A stretch of DNA of 64,000 nt, from positions 1 through 64,000 of the forward strand of contig JAFLCL010000009.1 in assembly GCA_017303575.1 (NCBI GenBank). The letters are read 5' to 3'. The position numbers were made by a program, and so were the translations under genes. The notes below the pieces were generated by a model, which was not told the origin of the DNA, did not search any database, and saw nothing but the letters and a program-made list of their open reading frames with translations. This DNA is from Deltaproteobacteria bacterium. Its GTDB lineage: Bacteria > Myxococcota_A > Polyangia > Polyangiales > Sandaracinaceae. This document shows positions 7,966 to 17,049 of this stretch, piece by piece (the stretch's first letter is position 1; every line of letters starts with the position of its first letter).

Positions 7966-8313
7966 TCAGCGCGCGTCGCCCATCGCCTTCACTTCGAGGT
8001 CGCGCATGCGGTCATCGAGGCGGCGCAGCTCGTCCTCGTGGTGTTCGACCCGCGCTCGCTCGGACCCGACCGTGACCGCGGCACCGACAACGGTGACGGC
8101 TACCGTCGCCGACCCTGTGAGCACAGCGATCACGAGGCGGACCATCCACGCCTTGGCGGTGTTGATCTCCGCACGCACGACCGCGACGTCTCGACGGATC
8201 GAGCGGATCGCGAACTGGTTCGAGAGGACCGCGAGCGGCAGCTCTTCCGGCGTCGGCGGGATGAGCTTCGAGCTGTCGGGCACGTCGTCGAAGTCGAGAG
8301 CGGTGTTGCTCAT
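7966..8313 (-). CDS. one-TM coiled-coil protein of the lysis region
   Basis: The 115-residue protein starts at ATG 8313, overlapping the stop of the lectin-like gene (ATGA). An N-terminal soluble segment of about 55 residues, one TM helix (about 58-82) and a charged C-terminal coiled coil are visible. It may be a holin accessory, an antiholin or an envelope-associated virion factor. It lies first in the membrane-protein cluster at the end of the late operon. No family is recognised. Confidence 0.5.
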   Translation of the reverse strand: MSNTALDFDDVPDSSKLIPPTPEELPLAVLSNQFAIRSIRRDVAVVRAEINTAKAWMVRLVIAVLTGSATVAVTVVGAAVTVGSERARVEHHEDELRRLDDRMRDLEVKAMGDAR

Positions 8314-9080
8314 CAGAACCCCCACCTGTTCTTCGCGTAGTTGGTGATCGAGGTGACCTGTCCCCCGGAGACCGAACCGCCCGAGACGATGATCACTTCG
8401 CCGACATGGAGAGGTGAGCCCGAGGCTGCGGTGTAGAACCAACTGCCGATCTCGTAGCCCGCGCTCAGCGCGTACGAGCTGCCGGGCGCGTAGGTGCTGT
8501 CGAGCGTCCCGTCGATGTACCGCTTCACGTTCGTGCCGTCGTAGGTCTTCACGAACACGTGGGGTGACGTGTTGCTCGACGTCGCAGACAGGCAGCTTCC
8601 GCTCGCGTCTCCCGCACCGCCGCTCCACCACTTCCCCGAGTAGAGGCCCACGCAGCTCGTCTTCCAGCCGACTTGGTCCCAGCCGATCGCAGCGAAGCCC
8701 GTGTTGTTGGAGCCGCTCACGACCTGTGCGACGACGATCAGGGCGTGAGACCCATTGCCGATCGCCGCGGGATAGGTGGTGTTCCCGAGGATTCGGTAGA
8801 AGCCGGAGTGATGGAAGTGCATCGCGCCGCGACCACCGAAAGCCGCCGCCGCGTACGTCGGTCGCGTCTGGAGCCCCTGACCCACCGCGTTGCGAGCGTC
8901 GGGGCCACGGTCGTACGCGTACTCGATGGCCTCGCCGTCGCTGATCGAGCCTGCCGCGTTGTCGCGAAGATGCGTTCCCCCGAGCGCATCGATCCAGATG
9001 ACATTGAGCCCAGCGAAGATGCTCAGCGGGTTCTGATTGCGGCGCTTCCTCGCGCCGTACACCGCGGACGCGACCGTCAC
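8313..9080 (-). CDS. LamG/concanavalin A-like phage structural protein
   Basis: The 255-residue product starts at GTG 9080, overlapping the preceding stop (GTGA). A basic leader with RKRR is followed by a beta-sandwich pattern typical of LamG/ConA-like lectin domains (NVIWIDALGG at the start, YDGTNVKRYIDGTLDSTYA and a Gly/Ser-rich end). Such domains at the end of a tail-fibre gene block usually bind sugars on the host surface. It probably forms part of the receptor-binding apparatus, although a decoration role is possible. Confidence 0.6.
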   Translation of the reverse strand: MTVASAVYGARKRRNQNPLSIFAGLNVIWIDALGGTHLRDNAAGSISDGEAIEYAYDRGPDARNAVGQGLQTRPTYAAAAFGGRGAMHFHHSGFYRILGNTTYPAAIGNGSHALIVVAQVVSGSNNTGFAAIGWDQVGWKTSCVGLYSGKWWSGGAGDASGSCLSATSSNTSPHVFVKTYDGTNVKRYIDGTLDSTYAPGSSYALSAGYEIGSWFYTAASGSPLHVGEVIIVSGGSVSGGQVTSITNYAKNRWGF

Positions 9081-10324
9081 AGCAGCCACCAGTTGCCGTC
9101 GAGGTCCCGGTACCACGTCCACGACGGTCGATCGGTCGCAGCAGAGCCCGGCAGAAGGAACGCCGAGTTCGAGCCCTCGATCAGCTCCGCTCCCGACGGC
9201 GTGAACGTCGTGGTGTAGGTGTCCGTGCTCGTCTTCTTGAGGAGCAGGAGATGCGGCACTCCGACCACGACGGCGGGCATCGGATAGGAGACGTTGCCGC
9301 CGCCCGAGTTCAGCAGGCACACGTCGCAGTCCGGGACCATCGGCACCGCGTAGCCGTTGGGGATCGCGCCCTGCGTCGGAACGGCAGGAGCTACCAGCAC
9401 CCACGTCGAGCCGTTGTGGATCAGCAGGTAGCTGATCGTCGGCTGCGTCGCCGTCGGACCCGGCGTGTAGACGCGCACGTTCGGCAGGCGGTAGTCCGCC
9501 GTGCCGTACTGCACCGTCGTGCCGGAGAACGGGTGGAGCGTGACCGTCGAGTGCCCCGAGTTGCTCACGGTGATGAGCAGGACCTCGCCGCCGTTGCCGT
9601 ACGGGAGGTTGACGGTCGTGTTGCCCGTGAGCCCCAGTCGGAGGATCAGTCCGCCCATCGGGAACGGCGTGACGACGTTGACCGTCGTGGCCGTGGACGT
9701 CTGCATGCTCCAGCCGTCGGTCGTTCCGTCTCCGGTCCCGAGACGACGCCAGATGGCCTCGTCGTCGACGTCGACGATCGACACGTAGACGTCGGTCGTG
9801 ATGTCGTCCACCGTGAGGACCCAGATGGTTCCGACCGGGAAGCCCGTGCCGGCGTCGTCCTCGTTGCTGGGTTGCACCGCCGCGGTGTGGACTCGGGTCG
9901 AGAGCCGCGAGGTGCGCCATCCGTAGGCGCCGCCTCCGGTGACGAGCCACGTCGCGCCCACCTCGCCGGTCAGGACCTTGGCGTCGGTGGAGCCGTCGAT
10001 CTCGTCGCCCGCTCCAGCGTCCGGCACGAGCGTGACTGCGTAGTCGCCTCCGTCGGCAACGATGCGGACGAGGTAGACGCGCCCTTCGGAGCACGGCGGC
10101 AGGTTCGCGGGGAACGAGTCCTGCGCGTCGAGGATGAAGTTCCGATCCGGGAGATCGATCTCGTCGCCCGGAGACGCGTAGCCGAAGCCGCCGCCGATCG
10201 CGTTCCGCAGATTCGCGACGGTGATCTTCTTGGTCTCGACCTCGGAGGTGTCGTCGACGACGAGGAGGTCGTTGTCGGCGAGCGTGGTCAGCTCACCCGG
10301 CAGGCCAGTGATGGGCGTCGGCAT
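9077..10324 (-). CDS. tail fibre / appendage protein
   Basis: The 415-residue protein starts with an ITGLPGELTTLADNDLLVVDD segment and a KITVANLRNAIGG motif, typical of the N-terminal repeats of phage tail-fibre or collar proteins. The rest is beta-rich, Gly/Thr/Val-rich and without enzymatic motifs. It lies between the tail-end protein at 10328 and the lectin-like protein, so it is most likely part of the host-recognition fibre. The specific subunit role is inferred. Confidence 0.6.
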   Translation of the reverse strand: MPTPITGLPGELTTLADNDLLVVDDTSEVETKKITVANLRNAIGGGFGYASPGDEIDLPDRNFILDAQDSFPANLPPCSEGRVYLVRIVADGGDYAVTLVPDAGAGDEIDGSTDAKVLTGEVGATWLVTGGGAYGWRTSRLSTRVHTAAVQPSNEDDAGTGFPVGTIWVLTVDDITTDVYVSIVDVDDEAIWRRLGTGDGTTDGWSMQTSTATTVNVVTPFPMGGLILRLGLTGNTTVNLPYGNGGEVLLITVSNSGHSTVTLHPFSGTTVQYGTADYRLPNVRVYTPGPTATQPTISYLLIHNGSTWVLVAPAVPTQGAIPNGYAVPMVPDCDVCLLNSGGGNVSYPMPAVVVGVPHLLLLKKTSTDTYTTTFTPSGAELIEGSNSAFLLPGSAATDRPSWTWYRDLDGNWWLL

Positions 10325-10327
10325 GTG

Positions 10328-10990
10328 TCACCTGTCGTTGCGGGGTCCGACATCGCTGAACGCGACGTAGACGCCGAGCAGTTGGTCCGTGGACGCGAGC
10401 GACCCCGTCGGACCGAGCACGGTCACGTAGAAGGAGTCGTTGCCCGTCACCGTGTAGGCGAGAGACGAGAGGCTGATCAGCTTGTAGCCAGTGCCGCTCT
10501 CCGCGTAGGTCGTGGAGCCTCGCTGGGTCGCCGTCGGTGCCTCCGCGAGCGCGAAGTTCAGGGCGCGGGTGAAGGCGCGGACGCCCCACCGGTTCGTCTC
10601 GGTGCGAGAAGCGCTCGCACGCGTGAGCACCCGAACCTGGTTGATCACTGAGCCCGGCGGCAAGGGCACGCGGAACGTCACGAAGCCCGCGTCAACGCGC
10701 GGCACGAGAACAGGAACGCTCGTGTCGAGGTTCGGCCAGAAGTCCAGGACGCCCGAGGACTGCGCGCTCGGGAAGCCCTCTTCGGGGCCGAACTTGATCG
10801 ACCGGCTACGGACGCCCTCGTGATAGGTGAACTCGCCGACCGCGTTGTTGAGGCGCTCGTGGAGGAAACGACTGCGGTTCGCCAGCACTTCGAGCGGCGC
10901 ACGCGCGCTGTCACCGTCCGCGGGATCGGCGTCGGACATCAGCTCGAAGGGACCAGTGAACTCGTCCTCGGGCGTGTACTCGTACGGCAT
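10328..10990 (-). CDS. tail appendage protein of unknown type
   Basis: The 220-residue product starts at ATG 10990, overlapping the gpI-like stop (ATGA). It begins with an acidic stretch, then a helical segment (LANRSRFLHERLNNAVGEF) that resembles the start of trimeric fibre proteins, followed by a beta-rich domain. Position right after the tail protein I homologue suits a fibre base or baseplate-proximal fibre. No enzymatic motif is visible. Confidence 0.5.
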   Translation of the reverse strand: MPYEYTPEDEFTGPFELMSDADPADGDSARAPLEVLANRSRFLHERLNNAVGEFTYHEGVRSRSIKFGPEEGFPSAQSSGVLDFWPNLDTSVPVLVPRVDAGFVTFRVPLPPGSVINQVRVLTRASASRTETNRWGVRAFTRALNFALAEAPTATQRGSTTYAESGTGYKLISLSSLAYTVTGNDSFYVTVLGPTGSLASTDQLLGVYVAFSDVGPRNDR

Positions 10991-11772
10991 CAGGCAACCT
11001 CGCTGACGGTGATGACCTTCGCGCCCTGCTCGCCCCAGGTCGTCGTGATGTCGCCCCACTGCGGCACGGGCTGCGGGTAGCTCCACAGACGCAGCTCGTC
11101 CCAGAGCAGGACCACGAAGATCCGCTTCACGTGCGCGGCGCTCCACTCTCGTGGGATCGCCGTGAAGATGTTCTCCTCGGCTGGCGTGATGTCGCTCGGG
11201 ACGATCGACGCAGTCAGCGCCAACGGGTCGCCGTCGAGCGTTGTGAGGATGTCGTCTGCGAGCGTCGCGAGCGTGTCTCCCGGCAGGGCGATCGTGTCGG
11301 GGACGTAGAAGAAGACCCAGAACTGCGCCCACTCCTCCGAGCCGTCGGCCTCCCACGTGATCGCGTCGCGCGTGATGACGCCGTCCTCGTCGATCCACCG
11401 CCTCGTGCCCGAGTGGTAGACGACGTCCTTCCGCCCCGGAAGCCACGAGTAGAAGAAGTGGTGCAGGTTCCAGAGGAGCGCGTACGGGCCACCGCGGATG
11501 CGGTGCATGTCCCACCAGATGCGCAGGCGAGTCGCGTAGGTCTCGGCGCTCTCGCCAGGTCCACGGCGGATGCGTCGCTCTCGACCGATGCGAGCCAGCG
11601 AGGAGCTGTCGATGTTGTTGGGGAAGCGATGACGAACGGCCTGCGCGACGCGCGTGACGAGGCTGTCGATCGCCTCGCCGAGCGATCGCATGAACTTCTC
11701 GCCGACGATGCGCGTGAGCCACGGCGGCACCGAGTCGAGGAGCTGCTTCGTGTAGATGGTCGGCAGCGCCAT
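10990..11772 (-). CDS. tail protein I-like baseplate protein (Mu gp48 position)
   Basis: The 260-residue protein starts at ATG 11772, overlapping the J protein stop (ATGA); a GTG one codon upstream is also possible. The N-terminus (LPPWLTRI-like, then helical) and aromatic-rich middle (WNLHHFFYSW, WAQFWVFFY) agree with P2 gpI/Mu gp48-type baseplate proteins that follow gpJ. In contractile-tail phages this protein links the wedge to the fibres. Assignment rests on order, size and composition. Confidence 0.6.
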   Translation of the reverse strand: MALPTIYTKQLLDSVPPWLTRIVGEKFMRSLGEAIDSLVTRVAQAVRHRFPNNIDSSSLARIGRERRIRRGPGESAETYATRLRIWWDMHRIRGGPYALLWNLHHFFYSWLPGRKDVVYHSGTRRWIDEDGVITRDAITWEADGSEEWAQFWVFFYVPDTIALPGDTLATLADDILTTLDGDPLALTASIVPSDITPAEENIFTAIPREWSAAHVKRIFVVLLWDELRLWSYPQPVPQWGDITTTWGEQGAKVITVSEVA

Positions 11773-12959
11773 CACACCACCCCAAGCGACGAAACGAGAT
11801 GGATGGTCGCGGAGACGGACCCGAGGAGCGGCGCCTGCGTCGCGGAGATCGACGTGTTGCCGGCGGGCGCGGTGAGGTCGAGGCGCAGCAAGCGCTCCAG
11901 GCCCACGACGCTCGTGATCGCAGCAGCGATCGCCGACCGGTAGACGTAGCCGCCATCCACTGCGGGGAGCAGCTCACCGCCGATAGGCACGTCGCCCAGG
12001 TACTTCGCGAGCGCGGCACTGATCGCCGTCTCCAGCTCGGCCTCGGTGAGACCGATCGCGGAGTCGACCCACAGCTCGTAGTTGACGCCGATCGTCGTGG
12101 TGGTGGCGCTGTGCAGCCGCGCCGTGATGCAGAGCGGAGTGGACTGCTCCTGGATGTCGCGATCGATGATCCCGAGGTCGGTGTCTTCGTCGCCGACGGT
12201 GCCCGTCACCACGCCGTCCGCGTCGGCCACGTACACGTCGATGCCACCGACACCATCGGGGATGCAGCGCACTCGGGTGACGCCGATCGCAGTGCCGTTC
12301 GCACGCTTCGCGCTCCGTGCGAGGTACGAGTAGGCGTCGCGGGGGCCGTTGGGCGAGAGGACGCCTGTCTTGGCCCGAGCGCGTGCTCGCAGGGCTTCGT
12401 TCTTCTCCGCGTCCGAGCCCACGAGCGCGACCGCGTTGGTCACCGAGCAGCCGACGAACGTCGTCACGAACGAGGTGATCGTGTTCGCGCCAGTCGAGCT
12501 GGCCGAGCCCGCTTCGTCGGCTCGAACGGGAACGTCGGCGTACACGCCCGGTGTCGCTGCGAGCGAGAAGACCGCGGTCGAGCGGTAGGTCTTGCCCGCC
12601 GCGTTCTTCACCACCAGGTCGCCTGGCTGGACGGAGATGAACGACCCGGCGCCCGTCGTGTTGGTGACGCGGACGATGCCGGTCGCGAACGCCTCCTGGA
12701 TCCTCGTCGTCCCGTAGACGTGCGTCGCGACGAGGTCGAGCCACTCGTCCTGAGCGAACTCCAGGAAGCCGCTCTTCGCGATGAACGCAATGAGGACCGT
12801 GAGGGCTGCGAGCACGATCGCGAGCGCGGTCACGATGGTCCGCACGACCGCGCCCGGCTTCCAGTCGCTGGTCGTGAGGCCACGACCCGACATCGCCGAG
12901 TAGATGGCCGTCTCGACCTGCGCCGCGGTGAGCGGTTGGACGAGTTCGTCGATGGTCAT
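11772..12959 (-). CDS. baseplate J-like protein (Mu gp47-like)
   Basis: The 395-residue product has the typical BaseplateJ layout: an N-terminal helical membrane-like segment (VVRTIVTALAIVLAALTVLIAF), a GFLEFAQDEWLDLVATHVYG motif near residues 65-85, a beta-rich core with paired Gly-rich strands (VQPGDLVVKNAAGKTYRS), and the NGPRDAYSYLARS-type motif before a C-terminal ferredoxin-like domain. It is the wedge component bridging gp46/gp25 and the fibre side. It is coupled by 4-bp overlaps on both sides. Confidence 0.85.
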   Translation of the reverse strand: MTIDELVQPLTAAQVETAIYSAMSGRGLTTSDWKPGAVVRTIVTALAIVLAALTVLIAFIAKSGFLEFAQDEWLDLVATHVYGTTRIQEAFATGIVRVTNTTGAGSFISVQPGDLVVKNAAGKTYRSTAVFSLAATPGVYADVPVRADEAGSASSTGANTITSFVTTFVGCSVTNAVALVGSDAEKNEALRARARAKTGVLSPNGPRDAYSYLARSAKRANGTAIGVTRVRCIPDGVGGIDVYVADADGVVTGTVGDEDTDLGIIDRDIQEQSTPLCITARLHSATTTTIGVNYELWVDSAIGLTEAELETAISAALAKYLGDVPIGGELLPAVDGGYVYRSAIAAAITSVVGLERLLRLDLTAPAGNTSISATQAPLLGSVSATIHLVSSLGVV

Positions 12960-13456
12960 CGACCACCTCGAAGCTCTTCGACGAGCACGCCTGCATCGGT
13001 CACCGCGAGCACGAGCGAGAACGGACCGAGGCGCGAGTCACGAGGCGTGATGCGCAGCTCGACCGCGAGGCTCGACCCCGTCGGGCTCGGCGTGACGGTG
13101 ACGGACACGTTCGCCAACCTGTCGTCCTTGCTGACCTCAGAACGTACGTTCGTTGCGAGTGCGCGGACCTCCAGCGCAGTCACACCTCGGTTGAGGTAGC
13201 TCGCGAGGTCGAGGCCATAGTTCCGATCGCGCAGGTCGAGGCTGCGCACGTCGGGGAGCGAGCCGCGCGGGGTCGTGAGGCGGCGGATCACGGCCTCTGC
13301 GAGAAGGCGCTGACCCGTGACCTCGTCCATGCCCTCGGTGAGGTCTTCGCCGCACGAGAGGTCGGAGCCCCAGCCGATCGGATCCGTCGGAGGCTCCACG
13401 ACGCGCGTGAGCATCGCGACGTCCGCTGCGATGGCGTCGAGGACGAGTTTGCTCAT
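12956..13456 (-). CDS. baseplate wedge protein (Mu gp46/gp25-like)
   Basis: A 166-residue protein starts at ATG 13456, overlapping the spike gene stop (ATGA). It contains TGQRLLAEAVIRRLTTPRGSLPDVRSLD, the core of gp46/gpW-type wedge proteins (a conserved helix, then the rlltp.G motif), and a basic, beta-rich C-terminus. The order spike, gp46, J (gp47), gp48 is that of Mu. It would nucleate the wedge around the hub. Confidence 0.7.
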   Translation of the reverse strand: MSKLVLDAIAADVAMLTRVVEPPTDPIGWGSDLSCGEDLTEGMDEVTGQRLLAEAVIRRLTTPRGSLPDVRSLDLRDRNYGLDLASYLNRGVTALEVRALATNVRSEVSKDDRLANVSVTVTPSPTGSSLAVELRITPRDSRLGPFSLVLAVTDAGVLVEELRGGR

Positions 13457-14661
13457 GACCCCACGACCTTGCTCGTCCCGATCGCGCTCGCCGTCGGCGC
13501 GACGAAAGGCGTCGGGAACGACGCTCCGCCCGAGCCAGGTACGAACGCGTTGATCGTCGCCTGCACCTGCGAGAACGCCTGGGCGACGTCCTCCGCGTAC
13601 GCGAGCTTCTTGGTCGCGCCTGCACCCAGGAGCAGGGAGGCGCTCGCACCCGAGGCGTCGAGCACGAGCTTGCTGGGGATGTGGCCGCTTCCGCCCTTCG
13701 GCGCGAAGCCGCGCACGATGGGCTTGCGACGATCTCCGTCGATGAACTCCACGAGGATCTGCGCACCGGCTGCGACCTCGCACGAGGCGCCTGCGATGCC
13801 GGGCCACACGCTCACCGGTCCGATGTCCGGGAGACCTGCGGAGCGCTCGACGGGCTGGACCTCCAAGCGACCGTCCACGTTCTGCCTGACGACCTGGTAG
13901 CTCCACACGCCGAGTAGCCGGTCCGAACGAACGCGATCGACGAACCTCGTGAGCGCACGAGCGAGTCGCGACGCGGAAGTGCTCGCCGCGCCGCACCACG
14001 CGCGGACTGTCCACGATCCGCCCTCGATCTCGATCTCCATCGCGCGGATCGTGAGAGGTGCGTCCAGACGCTCCGTGAGGATCGAGCCGACGCCGACCTG
14101 CGTGAGGTCGTCGACAGCCAGCGTGACGAGCCGCTCGGCGGGATCGACCTCCAGCACCTCGTAGGCGTCGACGTCGGCCTGCTCCTCTTCGCGCGCCATG
14201 ACGTGCGTGACGCCGTCGAAGTCCACGAACCACGGCACGCCCGCAGCGATGTCCGCGATCGTCACGCTCGCAGGACCACGCGAGCGCACGTAGTCGCTGC
14301 CGAGCATGTCGCTCCCAGCGCGCACGGTGCCGAGCGTCTCGCCGGCCTCTCGCGCTGCATCCTGTGCGACGGTCGAAGCACGCACGCCGGCATCCGAGTG
14401 GTAGGAGCGCGCCGGCAGGACCTTCGACCATCCTCCTCCGCCACCCACGAGCACGACGCGACGGACCATCGCGTTCGACCCCGATCGGCTCTCGTCGATC
14501 GTGCCCGTGAGGCGAAGGTCCCCGAGAGCGAGCGTGGCGCTGCCCGAGATCGAGGGAGCACCCTCCATCTCGATCTCCGCCGACCACACGCCGATGCCAG
14601 GCACCGACACGCGACCGCGCGTGATGCGTTCACCGCTGAGCAGCGCCCACGGCAACGTCAT
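13453..14661 (-). CDS. baseplate hub/spike protein (Mu gp44/gp45-like)
   Basis: The 402-residue product joins features of a hub (N-terminal beta-barrel region to about residue 240) and a spike: an OB-like segment (VSVWPGIAGASCEVAAGAQILVEF), a RKPIVRGF motif and a Gly/Ser/Ala-rich repetitive C-terminus that could fold as a trimeric beta-helix tip. It is probably the puncturing device below the tape measure. In Mu the hub (gp44) and spike (gp45) are separate proteins; here they may be fused, or the hub may be the preceding gene. Coupled to both neighbours. Confidence 0.6.
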   Translation of the reverse strand: MTLPWALLSGERITRGRVSVPGIGVWSAEIEMEGAPSISGSATLALGDLRLTGTIDESRSGSNAMVRRVVLVGGGGGWSKVLPARSYHSDAGVRASTVAQDAAREAGETLGTVRAGSDMLGSDYVRSRGPASVTIADIAAGVPWFVDFDGVTHVMAREEEQADVDAYEVLEVDPAERLVTLAVDDLTQVGVGSILTERLDAPLTIRAMEIEIEGGSWTVRAWCGAASTSASRLARALTRFVDRVRSDRLLGVWSYQVVRQNVDGRLEVQPVERSAGLPDIGPVSVWPGIAGASCEVAAGAQILVEFIDGDRRKPIVRGFAPKGGSGHIPSKLVLDASGASASLLLGAGATKKLAYAEDVAQAFSQVQATINAFVPGSGGASFPTPFVAPTASAIGTSKVVGS

Positions 14662-15215
14662 ACGTCCGCTCCTGCGGCAAGGGCCGCGATGGTCCGCGTG
14701 TTCTCTTCGATCTCGCGCTGGACGGGAGTCAGCTCCTCACCCGTGTCTGCACCACGTGGAGTGCTCACCGCGGGGAGCGGCTCCAGGTACTCGATCAGCT
14801 CGATCTCGACGGCCCACGTGCCCTTGTCGTCGACGGGCGCGGGCTGCGAGACGCTCGCGACCGCGACAGCGCGGATGTCCATCGACGCGAGGATCGGATG
14901 TTCGATCTCCAAGTGCGTCGCGCGCTCACCGAGAGGCGCACGTCGAACAGTGGGAGCGAACGCCGTCCAGTCCGACCAGTGCTGCGGCTCGGTGAATGTC
15001 AGGACGAGCTTGCCCTGAGCGGGCTCGAAACCTCGGTAGCGGAGGCGAGCACCCGAGAGCGCGGGTCCCTGACGGATGTCCCAGCGCGAGCGGTTCTTGA
15101 ACCCCTCCACGCGACAGATGCCCGGCGTCCGCTGACCCGCGATCGTCGCGTAGTCCTGGGGTGCCGAGAGCGGACTCCACGAGCCGCTCGTCACGGGCGC
15201 GATGGAATCAGGCAT
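14658..15215 (-). CDS. baseplate/hub-proximal tail protein
   Basis: The 185-residue protein starts at ATG 15215, overlapping the tape measure stop by 8 bp. It has a beta-rich core with a conserved-looking W(S)DW segment and an acidic C-terminal helix. Position between tape measure and spike corresponds to Mu gp43-gp44, so it may be the DNA-circularisation or hub-type protein. No family is confidently recognised. Confidence 0.5.
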   Translation of the reverse strand: MPDSIAPVTSGSWSPLSAPQDYATIAGQRTPGICRVEGFKNRSRWDIRQGPALSGARLRYRGFEPAQGKLVLTFTEPQHWSDWTAFAPTVRRAPLGERATHLEIEHPILASMDIRAVAVASVSQPAPVDDKGTWAVEIELIEYLEPLPAVSTPRGADTGEELTPVQREIEENTRTIAALAAGADV

Positions 15216-17049
15216 CGGCCCCTCCCGTCTCGACGAGCATGCCCATCAGCGCCTGTTCGACTGCCTCGCGGATCCGCTCGCCGATGTTCGAGGGCGCCTC
15301 GTCGGCGCTGCCCACGGTCACGTTGATGCCGTCGATCGAGACGTAGACATTGGGTGCTGCGCCACGGCTCGCGCCACCACCGATCGCGCCGCCCTGAGGC
15401 ACGCTCGTGAGTCCATCGATCGCGCTCGACGAGAGCGACGCTTCCGCCTCGACGCCCAACGCGAGACCTCGCGGGATCTGTCGACCCAGCTCCGCGAAGA
15501 CACGCGAGGGTGAGCGGATGTCGAGCGCGGTGCGCAGCGCCTCGGTCATCCCCGTGCCGATCGTGGTGACGGCCTTCCACGCCTCGGACGCGCGACCCAT
15601 GAGGCCGCCCACCAGACCGTCGACGAGGCTGCGTCCGAGCGCTCTCCAGTCGGTGCCGCTGAGGCGCTCGTACATCTGCCGCACGCCCATGCCGAAGCGG
15701 AAGAGCGCGTAGCCCACCGCACCAACGACGAGCGCGATCGATCCGAGCGCGGCAGCGAGCACGCCCACGACGGCGACCGCGCCGAGTAGCGAGACCGCCA
15801 GCGTGCCCACAGCGACCTGACCGAGCGTCGTCCACGAGACGAAGTCGGACAGGCCCGAGGCCGAGCCGCCGAACGTCCGCACCATCGCGTTCCTCGCGCG
15901 CAGGACCGTGATCACGATGCGCTGCGTCTGGAGGATCACGCCCTCGAAGAACTCGCGGATAGGCGAGCCCACGTCGGACACGCCATCGAGGAGCGGCTGG
16001 AAGAGCGCGGACAGCATGGTGCGCAGCGCGCGCCCCGTGACCGTCGTCTGCGAGAAGATGCGCAGCACCTCGTCGAGCGCACCGAGCGCACCATCGAGGT
16101 CGATGCCCGAGAAGAGACCGGCCCAGCTCTCGTGCATGCGCTCGATCTGCCGGTCCCACGAAAGGCCCATGCGTCGCGCGGTCCCGCCGAGTCGGTGCTC
16201 GACGTCGTCAGCAAGACCACGCACCGAACGACCCGTGCGAGCTGCACCGATGGCCATCGCGCGGAAGCGGTCGGCCATGCCCTCGCCCTGCACCGCTGCG
16301 ACAGTCGAGACGCCGCGGAGAGCATCTTCGAGCGTCTGTCCTCGAAGACCCGCGCGGTAGAGCTGCTCCGCGTAGCCAGCGACACGCGAACGCGAGATCG
16401 CAGCCGAGCCCGACACGGCATCGATCGACTGTTGAAGCTCGGTCGCGCTGCCGGCTGCCCGCGTGTACCAGGAGCGCATGGAGACGAGCCCCTCCAGGTG
16501 CAGCAGCTCGTTCCTTCGCGCGTCGGCCGCCGCGAGGCCGTACTGGGCGAGCGCGAGTGCTGCCTGTCCGACCGCCGACACGAGCGTCGCCATCACGGCA
16601 ACGACTGCGACGACGCCGGCAGCGAGACCCGCGAGGCCGAGCATCGCCATCGACGATCCCGAGAACAGCGCGCCGAGCTTCGAGGCGCCCTGACCCAGTG
16701 GTCCCGGCAGCTTCGTGAGCGAGCCGAGCAGCTCCTCGAAGCCCCCCGCCGTCTTGTCGGGCTTCAAGCTCGCGAGGGAGCCGCCGAGCTGGATGAACTC
16801 CTGCTGCGATGCACCGATCGACTTTTTAAGCGCGTCGGCCTTGTCGCGGAGGTCCTTGAACGCCTGAGAGCCGGTGAGGCCACCAGCCTTGAGGCGACTC
16901 ATCGCCGTCTGGATCCCTCGCAGCTCGTTGGTGCCGCCGAGGATCGACTGCTTGAGCGAAGCCAGCGACTCGGCAGCCGAGCGTGACGGCGACGAGACAC
17001 CGTCTCGCAGCTCAACCGCAAAGCTCGCAGTGGTCTCGTTCGTCGCCAT
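15208..17049 (-). CDS. tail tape measure protein
   Basis: The 613-residue protein starts at ATG 17049, overlapping the stop of the chaperone extension (ATGA); a GTG one codon earlier is possible. An N-terminal coiled coil (about 1-95) leads to several long hydrophobic helices (AMLGLAGLAAGVVAVVAVM and others, about 130-170 and 415-450), then an Arg/Ala-rich helical region. Long helical, membrane-prone proteins following the G/GT pair are tape measures, which set tail length and take part in DNA ejection. At about 0.15 nm per residue it predicts a tail near 90 nm. Confidence 0.8.
   Translation of the reverse strand: MATNETTASFAVELRDGVSSPSRSAAESLASLKQSILGGTNELRGIQTAMSRLKAGGLTGSQAFKDLRDKADALKKSIGASQQEFIQLGGSLASLKPDKTAGGFEELLGSLTKLPGPLGQGASKLGALFSGSSMAMLGLAGLAAGVVAVVAVMATLVSAVGQAALALAQYGLAAADARRNELLHLEGLVSMRSWYTRAAGSATELQQSIDAVSGSAAISRSRVAGYAEQLYRAGLRGQTLEDALRGVSTVAAVQGEGMADRFRAMAIGAARTGRSVRGLADDVEHRLGGTARRMGLSWDRQIERMHESWAGLFSGIDLDGALGALDEVLRIFSQTTVTGRALRTMLSALFQPLLDGVSDVGSPIREFFEGVILQTQRIVITVLRARNAMVRTFGGSASGLSDFVSWTTLGQVAVGTLAVSLLGAVAVVGVLAAALGSIALVVGAVGYALFRFGMGVRQMYERLSGTDWRALGRSLVDGLVGGLMGRASEAWKAVTTIGTGMTEALRTALDIRSPSRVFAELGRQIPRGLALGVEAEASLSSSAIDGLTSVPQGGAIGGGASRGAAPNVYVSIDGINVTVGSADEAPSNIGERIREAVEQALMGMLVETGGADA

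Noticed and set aside
8313..10094. Long 593-codon minus-strand frame
   Set aside because: Only the last 255 codons are protein-like; the upstream part is an Arg/His-rich shadow of the tail fibre gene in another frame.
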